From Xylanimonas cellulosilytica (GTDB taxonomy: Bacteria > Actinomycetota > Actinomycetes > Actinomycetales > Actinomycetaceae), in contig JVKM01000021.1 of the NCBI GenBank assembly GCA_001072465.1, positions 1 to 64,000 of the forward strand: DNA of 64,000 nt. The letters run 5' to 3'. Shown piece after piece: positions 16,406 through 23,656 of the stretch (position 1 is the first letter of the stretch; each line of letters begins with the position of its first letter). The notes under the pieces were generated by a model that worked only from the letters and a program-made list of their open reading frames with translations, did no database searches and was not told the origin of the DNA. A program made the position numbers and the translations under genes.

Positions 16406-17737
16406 TCAGTAGCGGATCGCGTCGATCGGCTTGATGCGCACGGCCGCGAGCGCCGGGATGATGCCACACAGGGCGCCGATGCTCGTGGAAATGGCGACGC
16501 CAGCAACGGCGGCGCCGGCGGGGAAGGCCGGGGTGTCACTCAGGGTAATACTGAGCGCCTCCAGGGGCAGGAATCGGACGACGACGACAGCAATACCCAC
16601 GCCGATGACGCCGGCGACGAAGGTCGCGACGACCGACTCCATGAAGACCGCGAAGAAGACGCGCTTGGCGGAGGCGCCGACGGCTCGGCGGATGCCGATC
16701 TCGCGCACGCGCTGGCGCACGGTCACGATGGCGACGTTCAGCAGGCCCAGGGCACCCAGGAACACGATGATGCCACCGATGACCATGATGACGGTGGAGA
16801 TGGTACCCAGCTGCTCCTCGCCAATGTCCTCATGCTCGCCGCCGGAGACGGAAACCTTCCAGCCTTCGCCGAGGATCGAGGCCAGGGCGCGCGGCAGGGT
16901 CTCGCGCGCCTGGTCGGCGTTTTCGGTGCCCACCCAGGCGATCATGGCCGGGGAGGTCATCTGCGGGAAGGAGACGCGCGCTGCGTCGTAATGCGCGAAC
17001 ACGGTGGGCATGTCGAAGGAGCTCTTCGACTTGGTGACGCCGACGACGCGCATCGCGACGCCGTCGCTCGTATGCAGGACGATCGGAACCTGATCGATAG
17101 GGGCACGCCCCAGCTGATCCCAGAGAGTCTGCGAAATGACGACAGGAATCAGGCGCTGGTCGGCATCACCGCTCTCGACCCAGCGTCCCGCGAGCATGCG
17201 GGTGCGGTAGATGACCGCATAGGAGGGGTCCACGCCCTGGAATGCGACGCCGTCAACCATGTCGCCGATGTTCGTCAGGGGATAGCCGCGGAATTGTCCA
17301 CTGGCCCTGGCCTGGCGGGTTTCGACGATCTCACCACCCCCGCTCGAAAAGCGCGACCAGTAGCGGATGTCCGTGCGTTCGGCCAGGGTGCCCATGGCCT
17401 CGCCGATGGTGTCCTTTTCGTCGGGTCGCTTCGCGGTCTGCGCGCCGGTGGCCGAGGCGGGATCGGACGCATCCTGATAGGGGCCGCCGGCCGCCGGTCC
17501 TCCCGGCGCGTTCGAGGAGCTTTCGGGTGTCAGGCGCAGAGTGACGGAGCGGCCCTCGTAGAGTTCCGCCAATTCACGCGAGGACTGCAGGAGCAGGTCG
17601 CCGAGCGCGATGACGATCGTCATGGCGGCCACAGCCGCGACCACGCCCACGAGGGAGAGGACGACGCGCGCCTTCTGCACCTTGACCTCACCCCAGGCCT
17701 CGATGAGCGCGCCCAGGATCTGACTGAGAGCGTTCAT
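16406..17737 (-). CDS. MacB/FtsX-type ABC transporter permease
   Basis: A 443-residue permease with the MacB layout: one N-terminal membrane span (about residues 24-48), a large extracytoplasmic MacB_PCD domain (about 60-300), and three C-terminal spans of the FtsX domain. The conserved cytoplasmic loop RQRVREIGIRRAVGASAKRV lies between the first and second of these three. It is the last gene of a three-gene operon (adaptor, ATPase, permease); its ATG overlaps the ATPase stop by four bases. Such systems export peptides, lipids or antimicrobials; the substrate is unknown. Confidence 0.92.
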   Translation of the reverse strand: MNALSQILGALIEAWGEVKVQKARVVLSLVGVVAAVAAMTIVIALGDLLLQSSRELAELYEGRSVTLRLTPESSSNAPGGPAAGGPYQDASDPASATGAQTAKRPDEKDTIGEAMGTLAERTDIRYWSRFSSGGGEIVETRQARASGQFRGYPLTNIGDMVDGVAFQGVDPSYAVIYRTRMLAGRWVESGDADQRLIPVVISQTLWDQLGRAPIDQVPIVLHTSDGVAMRVVGVTKSKSSFDMPTVFAHYDAARVSFPQMTSPAMIAWVGTENADQARETLPRALASILGEGWKVSVSGGEHEDIGEEQLGTISTVIMVIGGIIVFLGALGLLNVAIVTVRQRVREIGIRRAVGASAKRVFFAVFMESVVATFVAGVIGVGIAVVVVRFLPLEALSITLSDTPAFPAGAAVAGVAISTSIGALCGIIPALAAVRIKPIDAIRY

Positions 17738-18495
17738 TGCTCACCCTCCTCCTCGGCCGCTGCGTCGTCGCTGGCGTGCCCGGCCTCCGCCCGGTGCGTG
17801 AGCGAGGAAGGATCCTCGACCTCGTGCAGCGTGCCGTCGTAGAGCTCGTAGGCGCGCTGCGCCCGCGCAGCCACCGCCATGTCGTGCGTAATGACGATGA
17901 GCGCGGCGTTGGACTCGCGGGCGACCTCCTCGAGGAGGGCCATGACAACGCGGCCCGTGTCCGGGTCGAGGGCGCCCGTCGGCTCGTCGGCGAGGATGAC
18001 GCGCGGGCGGCGCACGAGGGCGCGCGCGATCGCGATGCGCTGCTGCTCGCCGCCACTCATCTCACCCGGGTAGGAGTCCGCGCGCTCACCCAGTCCCACG
18101 CGTTCCAGCATGTCGACGGCGATCGAATGCCTGCGCAGCAGCTGGGGGCCGGGGGCGTACAGGAGGGGAACCTCGACGTTTTCGGCGGCCGTGCGCGCCG
18201 AAAAGATATTGAACTGCTGGAACACGAAGCCGAAATCTTCTCCGCGCATGCGCGCGCGGCGTCCCTCCCCCAGGCGCGTGGTGTCCACGCCGTCCAGCTC
18301 GTACGTGCCCGAAGTGGGGGCATCCAGCAGGCCGATGATATTGAGCATCGTGGACTTGCCCGTGCCCGAGCGGCCAACGATGGAGACGTGCTCACCCTCC
18401 GCGACATCCAGGTTGACGCCGCGCAGAATGTGCAAATCCTCCCCGTCAGGAAGGGACACCGTGCGGGTGACATCCCGCAGGCATACGAGACTCAT
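17734..18495 (-). CDS. MacB-type ABC transporter ATP-binding protein
   Basis: A 253-residue ATPase of the LolD/MacB subfamily. Walker A GRSGTGKST is near residue 43, a Q-loop FVFQQFNIF follows, the signature is MSGGEQQRIAIARAL, Walker B is VILADEPTGALD and the switch histidine is in VITHDMAVA. The acidic C-terminal tail (DDAAAEEEGEQ) is an extension beyond the usual domain. The ATG overlaps the adaptor stop by four bases and the stop overlaps the permease start, so all three are translationally coupled. Confidence 0.95.
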   Translation of the reverse strand: MSLVCLRDVTRTVSLPDGEDLHILRGVNLDVAEGEHVSIVGRSGTGKSTMLNIIGLLDAPTSGTYELDGVDTTRLGEGRRARMRGEDFGFVFQQFNIFSARTAAENVEVPLLYAPGPQLLRRHSIAVDMLERVGLGERADSYPGEMSGGEQQRIAIARALVRRPRVILADEPTGALDPDTGRVVMALLEEVARESNAALIVITHDMAVAARAQRAYELYDGTLHEVEDPSSLTHRAEAGHASDDAAAEEEGEQ

Positions 18496-19568
18496 TGCGT
18501 GCCCGCCGAGTCACCCGAGCCAACGCCCATGCCGGAGTCCATGCCGCCGTAGGGGCCGGTCTGGCCGTCCTGGTTGTCCTTGTTCGAGGTCGGGGTGAAC
18601 TCGAGGATCTCCTCGCCCTCCGTCAGCCCCTCCTTGACCTCGACCATCTTGCCGTCCGTGATACCCAGGGTGACGGCGCGCTTCTCAGGCTTCGTCGGGT
18701 CGGAGGTCGGCAGGTAGACGGAGCCGGACTGGTAGCGGCCCTCGACCGCGGAGATCGGAACCGCGAGGACTCCCGTCGCCGATCCGGCCGTCATTTCGAG
18801 GGTGACCTGGAGGCCGGCGAACACCGTCTGGTCGGAGGGGATCGCGCAGCGGGCCTTCAGGTCCGTCGAGGACGAGGCGCCGTTAACGGACCCGGTGTTC
18901 GATTTCGGGTCCTGCGCCTTGCCGGTCGGGCTCACCAGCTTGACGCCCGTGCACTCGAAGGGAGCAGGCCCGTTCTTGATGGTGACGGTCGCGGTCGACG
19001 GTGCGTCCTGCAGGCGGTACATCTGGTCTGCGCTCAGGGATGCGACTGCGGAGAAGGTCGCGGGCGCAATCGTCGCAACCGTGTCGCCAATCGCGAACTG
19101 CTGGCCGACGAGCACGCCCGTCGACACCGTTCCGTCACCGGGCGAGACGACGGTCTCGTACTTGTAGGTCGGCTCTGAGGTCTCGACGCTCACGTTGCCT
19201 TCCTCGTCGGTGACCTGACGGGTCTCGCCGGGGAACTCTTTGCGGATCTGCACAATCGCGTCGCCCTTTGAGATCTTGTCGCCGTCGTTGACGAAGGTGC
19301 GCACCACGTTGCCGTCCAGGGTCGCGCGGGCCACGACCGGCTCGTCGGCCTGGATCGTCCCCGTCACGCTCACCGTGTTCGTGATGTCGGCGCGGCCCAC
19401 CTCGATCGTCATCTGCCCGAAGTTACCGCCCGGGTCCATGCCATCGCTCCCCTCGTCCTCCTGGACGGCGGGGAAGAAGGCGAACTTCACCAAGGCCACG
19501 GCGATAACTACCCAGGCGAGAACCTTGACAATATCGAGCACCTGGGCGGTGCGGGTCTTGTGTGCCAC
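18492..19568 (-). CDS. membrane-fusion/adaptor protein of the MacAB-like exporter
   Basis: A 358-residue protein with one N-terminal membrane anchor (about residues 10-32), then a biotinyl-lipoyl-like and beta-barrel organisation typical of HlyD/MacA adaptors (VARATLDGNVVRTFVNDGDK; VSPGDGTVSTGVLVGQQF; GVLAVPISAVEG). The C-terminal tail is Gly/Asp-rich. It starts at a GTG (19568) with an AAGGAG box seven bases upstream; codons further upstream give no conserved sequence. In a Gram-positive cell it would work outside the membrane, shaping substrate hand-over to the permease. Confidence 0.9.
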   Translation of the reverse strand: MAHKTRTAQVLDIVKVLAWVVIAVALVKFAFFPAVQEDEGSDGMDPGGNFGQMTIEVGRADITNTVSVTGTIQADEPVVARATLDGNVVRTFVNDGDKISKGDAIVQIRKEFPGETRQVTDEEGNVSVETSEPTYKYETVVSPGDGTVSTGVLVGQQFAIGDTVATIAPATFSAVASLSADQMYRLQDAPSTATVTIKNGPAPFECTGVKLVSPTGKAQDPKSNTGSVNGASSSTDLKARCAIPSDQTVFAGLQVTLEMTAGSATGVLAVPISAVEGRYQSGSVYLPTSDPTKPEKRAVTLGITDGKMVEVKEGLTEGEEILEFTPTSNKDNQDGQTGPYGGMDSGMGVGSGDSAGTQ

Positions 19569-19731
19569 GTGCGTCTCCTTCGATGAACGGCGTTGCCCAA
19601 TTGTAAGGTGCGCCTCATTCACGCAGCAACGCTACCCCCGTCTTTTCAGGGTTTTCTCAGGGACCGTCCCGCCGGCTGGGCGTCCCACACCCTCGCCCGT
19701 ACGATGGGTGATGAACCGACGAAAGGCAGCC

Positions 19732-20283
19732 ATGATCCGCCGCGCCACCCCCGCAGACGCCGAGGCACTCTCCGCCCTCTCGCGCACCTGCTTCACGCAG
19801 ACTTTCGGCCACCTCTACGCACCCGCCGACCTGGAGACCTTCCTCGACGAGGCCTACGCGCCCGACGTCCTGCGCGCCGAACTCGAGGACCCACACCGGG
19901 CGACGTGGCTCCTCTTCGACGATCCGAGTGACGAGGCCCCGGCCTCGTCGGCGACCCAAGCCCCGATCGGCTACGTGACCGCATGCCCCGCGCACCTGCC
20001 CCACCCGGACGTCGCGCCCGGCGACGGGGAAATCCAGCGGCTCTACATCCTGCAGGGACACCAGGGCGGAGGCCGCGGGACGGCGCTGCTCACCACGGCG
20101 CTCAAGTGGCTCGAACGCGACGGGCCGCGCACCCTGTGGATCGGCGTGTGGAGCGAAAACTACGGGGCGCAACGCTTCTACGCGCGCCACGGATTCGAGG
20201 TCGTCGGCGACTACTCGTTCATGGTGGGCGACCACGCCGACTACGAACTGATCACCCGCCGACCGGCGCAAGCTACGCGCTAA
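19732..20283 (+). CDS. GNAT-family N-acetyltransferase
   Basis: A 183-residue protein. The N-terminus IRRATPADAEALSALSRTCF and motif A (EIQRLYILQGHQGGGRGTAL, with the acetyl-CoA loop Q-x-x-G-x-G/A-like GGGRGTA) place it in GNAT. LWIGVWSENYGAQRFYARHG is motif B. It is closest in pattern to small-molecule or spermidine acetyltransferases, but the substrate is unknown. The start at 19732 has GAAAGGCAGCC upstream; an ATG at 19711 is the alternative. A 20-bp perfect-arm palindrome of the dispersed repeat family is embedded in frame around residue 70. Confidence 0.88.
   Translation: MIRRATPADAEALSALSRTCFTQTFGHLYAPADLETFLDEAYAPDVLRAELEDPHRATWLLFDDPSDEAPASSATQAPIGYVTACPAHLPHPDVAPGDGEIQRLYILQGHQGGGRGTALLTTALKWLERDGPRTLWIGVWSENYGAQRFYARHGFEVVGDYSFMVGDHADYELITRRPAQATR
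19930..19949. repeat. REP-like 20-bp palindrome inside the GNAT gene
   Basis: GACGAGGCC and GGCCTCGTC arms, 9 bp each and exact, are separated by CC. In frame it encodes an Asp-Glu-Ala-Pro-Ala-Ser-Ser stretch in a loop before the acetyl-CoA-binding core. Confidence 0.6.
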
Positions 20284-20368
20284 ACACCTTCCGAGCGGCG
20301 CGACCTACGAACTCATCCCCCATCTCCCAGCGCGACACCCGTGCGAGCGCGCCGCCATCGCACATGAA

Positions 20369-20399
20369 AAGGCCCCGAGGCGCATTGCCTCGGGGCCTT
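20369..20399. terminator. terminator between GNAT gene and trxA
   Basis: Perfect arms AAGGCCCCGAGGC and GCCTCGGGGCCTT around GCATT, with AAAA before the hairpin on the plus strand. On the minus strand this gives a T-run, so it ends trxA (minus strand) and may also end the GNAT gene. Confidence 0.8.
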
Positions 20400-20415
20400 A
20401 CTCACGAGCTCATCA

Positions 20416-20790
20416 CTAGGCAGATTCCTTCGCCTCCATTTCGGCGATCTGCTTGCGCACCTCATCCATGTCGAGGTTCTGCACCTGAGAGATCAGATCC
20501 TCGAGAGCGGACAGCGGCAGCGCACCGGACTGACGGAACACGACGATGCCGTCGCGGAAGACCATCAGGGTCGGGATCGAGGTGATCTGAGCGGCCATCG
20601 CCAGCTGCTGCTGGTCGTCCGTGTCGATCTTGCCGAACACGATGTCCGGGTACTTCTCGGAGGCCTCTTCGAAGATGGGGCCGAACTGACGGCACGGGCC
20701 GCACCAGGTCGCCCAGAAATCCACCAGGACGATGCCGCCAGCGGACACGGTCTGCTCGAAGTTCTCCTGCGTGAGGGTAACGGTAGCCAT
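20416..20790 (-). CDS. trxA: thioredoxin
   Basis: A 124-residue cytoplasmic thioredoxin with the WCGPC active site (VDFWATWCGPCRQFGPIF, Cys about residues 31 and 34) and the cis-proline loop TSIPTLMVF. It carries an extra C-terminal helix of about 20 charged residues (MDEVRKQIAEMEAKESA) beyond the usual ~105 residues, as seen in several Actinomycetaceae thioredoxins. Confidence 0.95.
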   Translation of the reverse strand: MATVTLTQENFEQTVSAGGIVLVDFWATWCGPCRQFGPIFEEASEKYPDIVFGKIDTDDQQQLAMAAQITSIPTLMVFRDGIVVFRQSGALPLSALEDLISQVQNLDMDEVRKQIAEMEAKESA

Positions 20791-20885
20791 GATTCTCCTA
20801 TCATCGCCGGCTCATCCGACGGTCGTTGGGGCGGGCCCGTGGGGACTCGCTTGAACTGTCTTATTCAACGGGCGCGGCCCGTCCT

Positions 20886-21524
20886 CTATTCCCCCAAAGG
20901 AAGAGAAGATGCGGTGACCTGACGCACATTCTCCTCCGAGGCGCCCAGGCCTCGCAAAATGAAAGTCTCGACCAGGGTGAGCGCCGACTCGCGATGCTCC
21001 GGATCCCTGGGGAGGCGCTGCCCCTGCAGCGTCGCATGAATCAAGTGCACCGCACCCAGCGTGTTCTGCTCGACGATCAGTCCGCGCTCCATGGCCTCGT
21101 CAAGGATCCCAATGAGGAGCTCGCCGACGAGCCCCGCATGATCATGCAGATGCGAGGCGCCCTGGCCCGACATCTGACGACGCAGGCCCGTGCCGGCCTT
21201 CACGTGGTAGCGGCCAATCATCTGCAGGTGCGCACGGATGTAGAGACGCAGACGCATGAGCGGATCCGGCTCAGACTCGAGCCGGGCCGTCAGCACCCGC
21301 GTGAACTCTTCGGTCACCTGCCGCATGTAGGCAAGCAGGAGCACTTCCTTGTCCGCGAAATGGTTATAGACGGCCGTGCGACCAACGCCCGCACGCTCAG
21401 CGATCTGACTCATGGTGATCGACTCGAAGGCCTGCTCGGCCATCAGCGACCCGAGCGCCTCAAACAGGCGCGTACGAGTCAGCTCGCGGTGAGAGGCGAG
21501 GGACTCGCCAATAATTTTCGGCAT
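20886..21524 (-). CDS. TetR/AcrR-family transcriptional regulator
   Basis: A 212-residue regulator. The N-terminal TetR helix-turn-helix is clear (ITMSQIAERAGVGRTAVYNH FADKEVLL, about residues 36-63). The C-terminal ligand-binding domain is not assigned. It lies between trxA and a Nudix gene on the same strand with no obvious target; the neighbours do not suggest a substrate. Confidence 0.93.
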   Translation of the reverse strand: MPKIIGESLASHRELTRTRLFEALGSLMAEQAFESITMSQIAERAGVGRTAVYNHFADKEVLLLAYMRQVTEEFTRVLTARLESEPDPLMRLRLYIRAHLQMIGRYHVKAGTGLRRQMSGQGASHLHDHAGLVGELLIGILDEAMERGLIVEQNTLGAVHLIHATLQGQRLPRDPEHRESALTLVETFILRGLGASEENVRQVTASSLPLGE

Positions 21525-21580
21525 GCACCCATTCTGACACTCTGCCCCTATGTGTCGTCAAATGGGACAGTGCACGGACG

Positions 21581-22000
21581 TCAGCGAGCGCAGCGGGCGA
21601 CCACAGCCTCGACAATCGGCAGGTCAGCGACAATCCACGGAAGCGCGGCGAGGTCCGCGAGGGGCACCCACCTGGCCTCAAGGTGCGACGCGCCCGCGCG
21701 CGGCTCTTGTGAGTTCGGTGCAACCTCAGCGAGCCACACGCCCATGACGCGTCCGCCCAGGATCGGCCACCACTGACCTTCGTCCGGGCACACTCGATCA
21801 CCGACGATGAGGTGGGCGCCGAGCTCTTCCGCGATCTCCCGCTCGAGGGCGACTGTCGGATCCTCACCTTCCTCGACCTTGCCGCCGGGCAGCTCGAACT
21901 GGCCGCGCAGCTCCTGCGGGTAGGCGCGCGAGCATGCGAGCAACATCGTAGGCTCGCTCAGGGAATCGACAATCGCGGCCGCCACCACGGGACGAGGCAT
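21581..22000 (-). CDS. Nudix hydrolase (MutT-like)
   Basis: A 139-residue protein starting MPRPVVAAAIVDS. The Nudix box is complete (GKVEEGEDPTVALEREIAEE then LG, about residues 40-61), with the metal-binding REIAEELG core. It resembles MutT-type (deoxy)nucleotide pyrophosphohydrolases that cleanse oxidised nucleotides. The ATG at 22000 was preferred to an upstream extension with no family similarity. Confidence 0.92.
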   Translation of the reverse strand: MPRPVVAAAIVDSLSEPTMLLACSRAYPQELRGQFELPGGKVEEGEDPTVALEREIAEELGAHLIVGDRVCPDEGQWWPILGGRVMGVWLAEVAPNSQEPRAGASHLEARWVPLADLAALPWIVADLPIVEAVVARCAR

Positions 22001-22142
22001 GGGAACTCCAATCGGTTGGGCGACCCCAGTGTATCGGGCGAGCAGCGCGTGCCGGTGGTGCGGCGACAGGATGCCTGGCTGTGCCGCCGCCGATACTCTC
22101 CCCAGACCTCTACCACGATTCGCCACCGCACCCTCCGCCTAG

Positions 22143-22223
22143 CACTGCCACACCATGCGCTCCGCCAGACACTCCCACACCGCGCCCGCCGCCCAGCACT
22201 CCCACACCGTGCCCGCCAACGCC
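22143..22223. repeat. three tandem 27-bp repeats
   Basis: Units starting CACTGCCACACC (22143), CACTCCCACACC (22170) and CACTCCCACACC (22197) have exactly 27-base spacing and similar GC-rich remainders. They lie between the Nudix start and tRNA-Gly, outside any gene I can support. Confidence 0.7.
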
Positions 22224-22286
22224 GGTTGCGCGGCTATCCGGCGTGACGATATGATCGACGGGTCGATTCCTTCGGGACGATGAATT

Positions 22287-22360
22287 GCGGGCGTAGTTCA
22301 TCGGTAGAATGGAAGCTTCCCAAGCTTCAGAGGCGGGTTCGATTCCCGTCGCCCGCTCCA
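22287..22360 (+). tRNA. tRNA-Gly (anticodon CCC), with encoded CCA
   Basis: A 7-bp acceptor stem GCGGGCG/CGCCCGC is followed by discriminator T and CCA. The D arm is GTAGTTCATCGGTAGAAT, the anticodon arm GAAGC-TTCCCAA-GCTTC gives anticodon CCC, and the T arm contains GGTTCGATTCC. An accessory island begins directly downstream. Confidence 0.95.
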
Positions 22361-22646
22361 ATAGGACGCTCATGTGGATACAAGGTATCCGGGTGAGCGT
22401 TCTTCGTGTTTTCCCTGGCATTCCGGGATTTCTGGGGTTGTCGGGTGGGTCGGGTTGCGGCCCACGGGCGGTGCTGAAGGGCCCTGTGGCCGTGCTGCGG
22501 TCGGTTTCGGGGGGCTGCGGTGAACTGCTCGTCAAAAGGTATCGGTGGTCACAGACAATCCCTCCCCGCCCCGGGTGTGATCACGTCCCACCATCACCGC
22601 TTCTGCGAGAATGAAAAGTGGCGCGTGAAATACGGGAAGGTAGGCC
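22361..22646. other. non-coding gap after tRNA-Gly
   Basis: A 286-base stretch with no supportable gene, no duplicated tRNA 3' end and no recombinase. It marks the left border of the accessory island. Confidence 0.5.
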
Positions 22647-23570
22647 GTGGTGGGCGGATCGCAAGAGGTCCTCGAGGCGACTCTGCTGGACGATTCCTTC
22701 TCTGGTGCCCGGGAAGTCCGGGTGGCTTCGGCTGATGTGTCCTACCGGCTCTACGTCGTCCCGGCCCGCCAGATCCGTGAGTTCCGTACCCACAAGCACA
22801 TGAGCAAGCCCGGCATCTACATGATGCTTGGCGACCCCACGGACATGACGCCTGAGGTCTACATCGGGCAGGCCAAGCGCCGCAAGAACGGCAACGGCAC
22901 CATTAACCGGATCATCGAGCACATTGACCGAGGCGAGCACCTGTTCTGCCAGTAGGCCGTCATGCTGGTTGACGATGCCCGCACGTTCGGCCCGACCGAA
23001 CTGACGAACCTCGAGAACACCTTCACTCTCACCGCACAAGACGCTGGTCTGCCCCGGGTGCGCAATGGCTGCGAGCCTCCAATAGTGAGCTAATGCTGGC
23101 GATCGGGCTGCGTTTGGACAAGGTCGTGGAGACCATCCGCCTCATGCTTGGAACCCTGGGCATCTTCATCCTCGACCGCCACCCCCGACGGCGGCTCAGC
23201 AGAGAAGGAAACCCCGCCTGGTGGTGCGGTGGTGGCAAGCATGTCTGCGCCAGCCCAGGTGCCGGAGGGCGAGCCCGAGCTGGTCCTCTACATGGCGCTG
23301 CGTTCGGCTGAGGAGCCTGCGATCGCGCACAAGATGAGCGACAAGGTGTGGATCCTCAAGGCTGACTCACCCGTGAACTCGACCCCCAGCAACGACACTG
23401 GGCGTGCCCTGCGGGAGAAGTACGACGGGCAGTTCCGCGACGACCGCACCACGGTCGACCTCGTCTTCACCTCGCCCAGCACTGCCGCCACCTATGTGGC
23501 AGGCTCCAACCACAGTGGCAACGCCACCTGGCGCACCAGCGAGGGGACGCTCCTCACAGACCTCGCCTAA
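22647..23570 (+). pseudogene. decayed GIY-YIG nuclease/DUF4357-like protein
   Basis: The first segment (GTG 22647, with GGAAGGTAGGCC upstream) reads 102 codons and contains the GIY-YIG-like core GIYMMLGDPTDMTPEVYIGQ followed by INRIIEHIDRGEHLFCQ. A TAG at 22953 stands where a Trp codon (TGG) is expected. In-frame sequence continues (AVMLVDDARTFGPTELTNLE) to another stop at 23090. The match then moves to another frame (RLMLGTLGIFILD, ~23130-23172) and back (VLYMALRSAEEP; a DUF4357-like end FTSPSTAATYVAGSN, to 23570). At least one nonsense mutation and two frameshifts make it inactive. Intact relatives are often encoded near restriction systems; here it adjoins a type III system. Confidence 0.75.
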
Positions 23571-23656
23571 CCGGCCAGCGGTAGTCGTTTGCACGCACCG
23601 GAAAGCAGTGCCTGCAGGCTGTCACAAGCGTCGCTTTGGGGGTCCGCTTGATAGGT

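Noticed and set aside
22340..22360. tRNA-Gly 3' end as an attachment site
   Set aside because: No second copy of the tRNA 3' sequence was found near 29.5 kb or elsewhere in the island, and no integrase gene is present.
22110..22535. A 141-codon minus-strand frame with Gly-Val repeats
   Set aside because: It runs straight through tRNA-Gly and its repeats are the 27-bp tandem units; no supportable start or homology.
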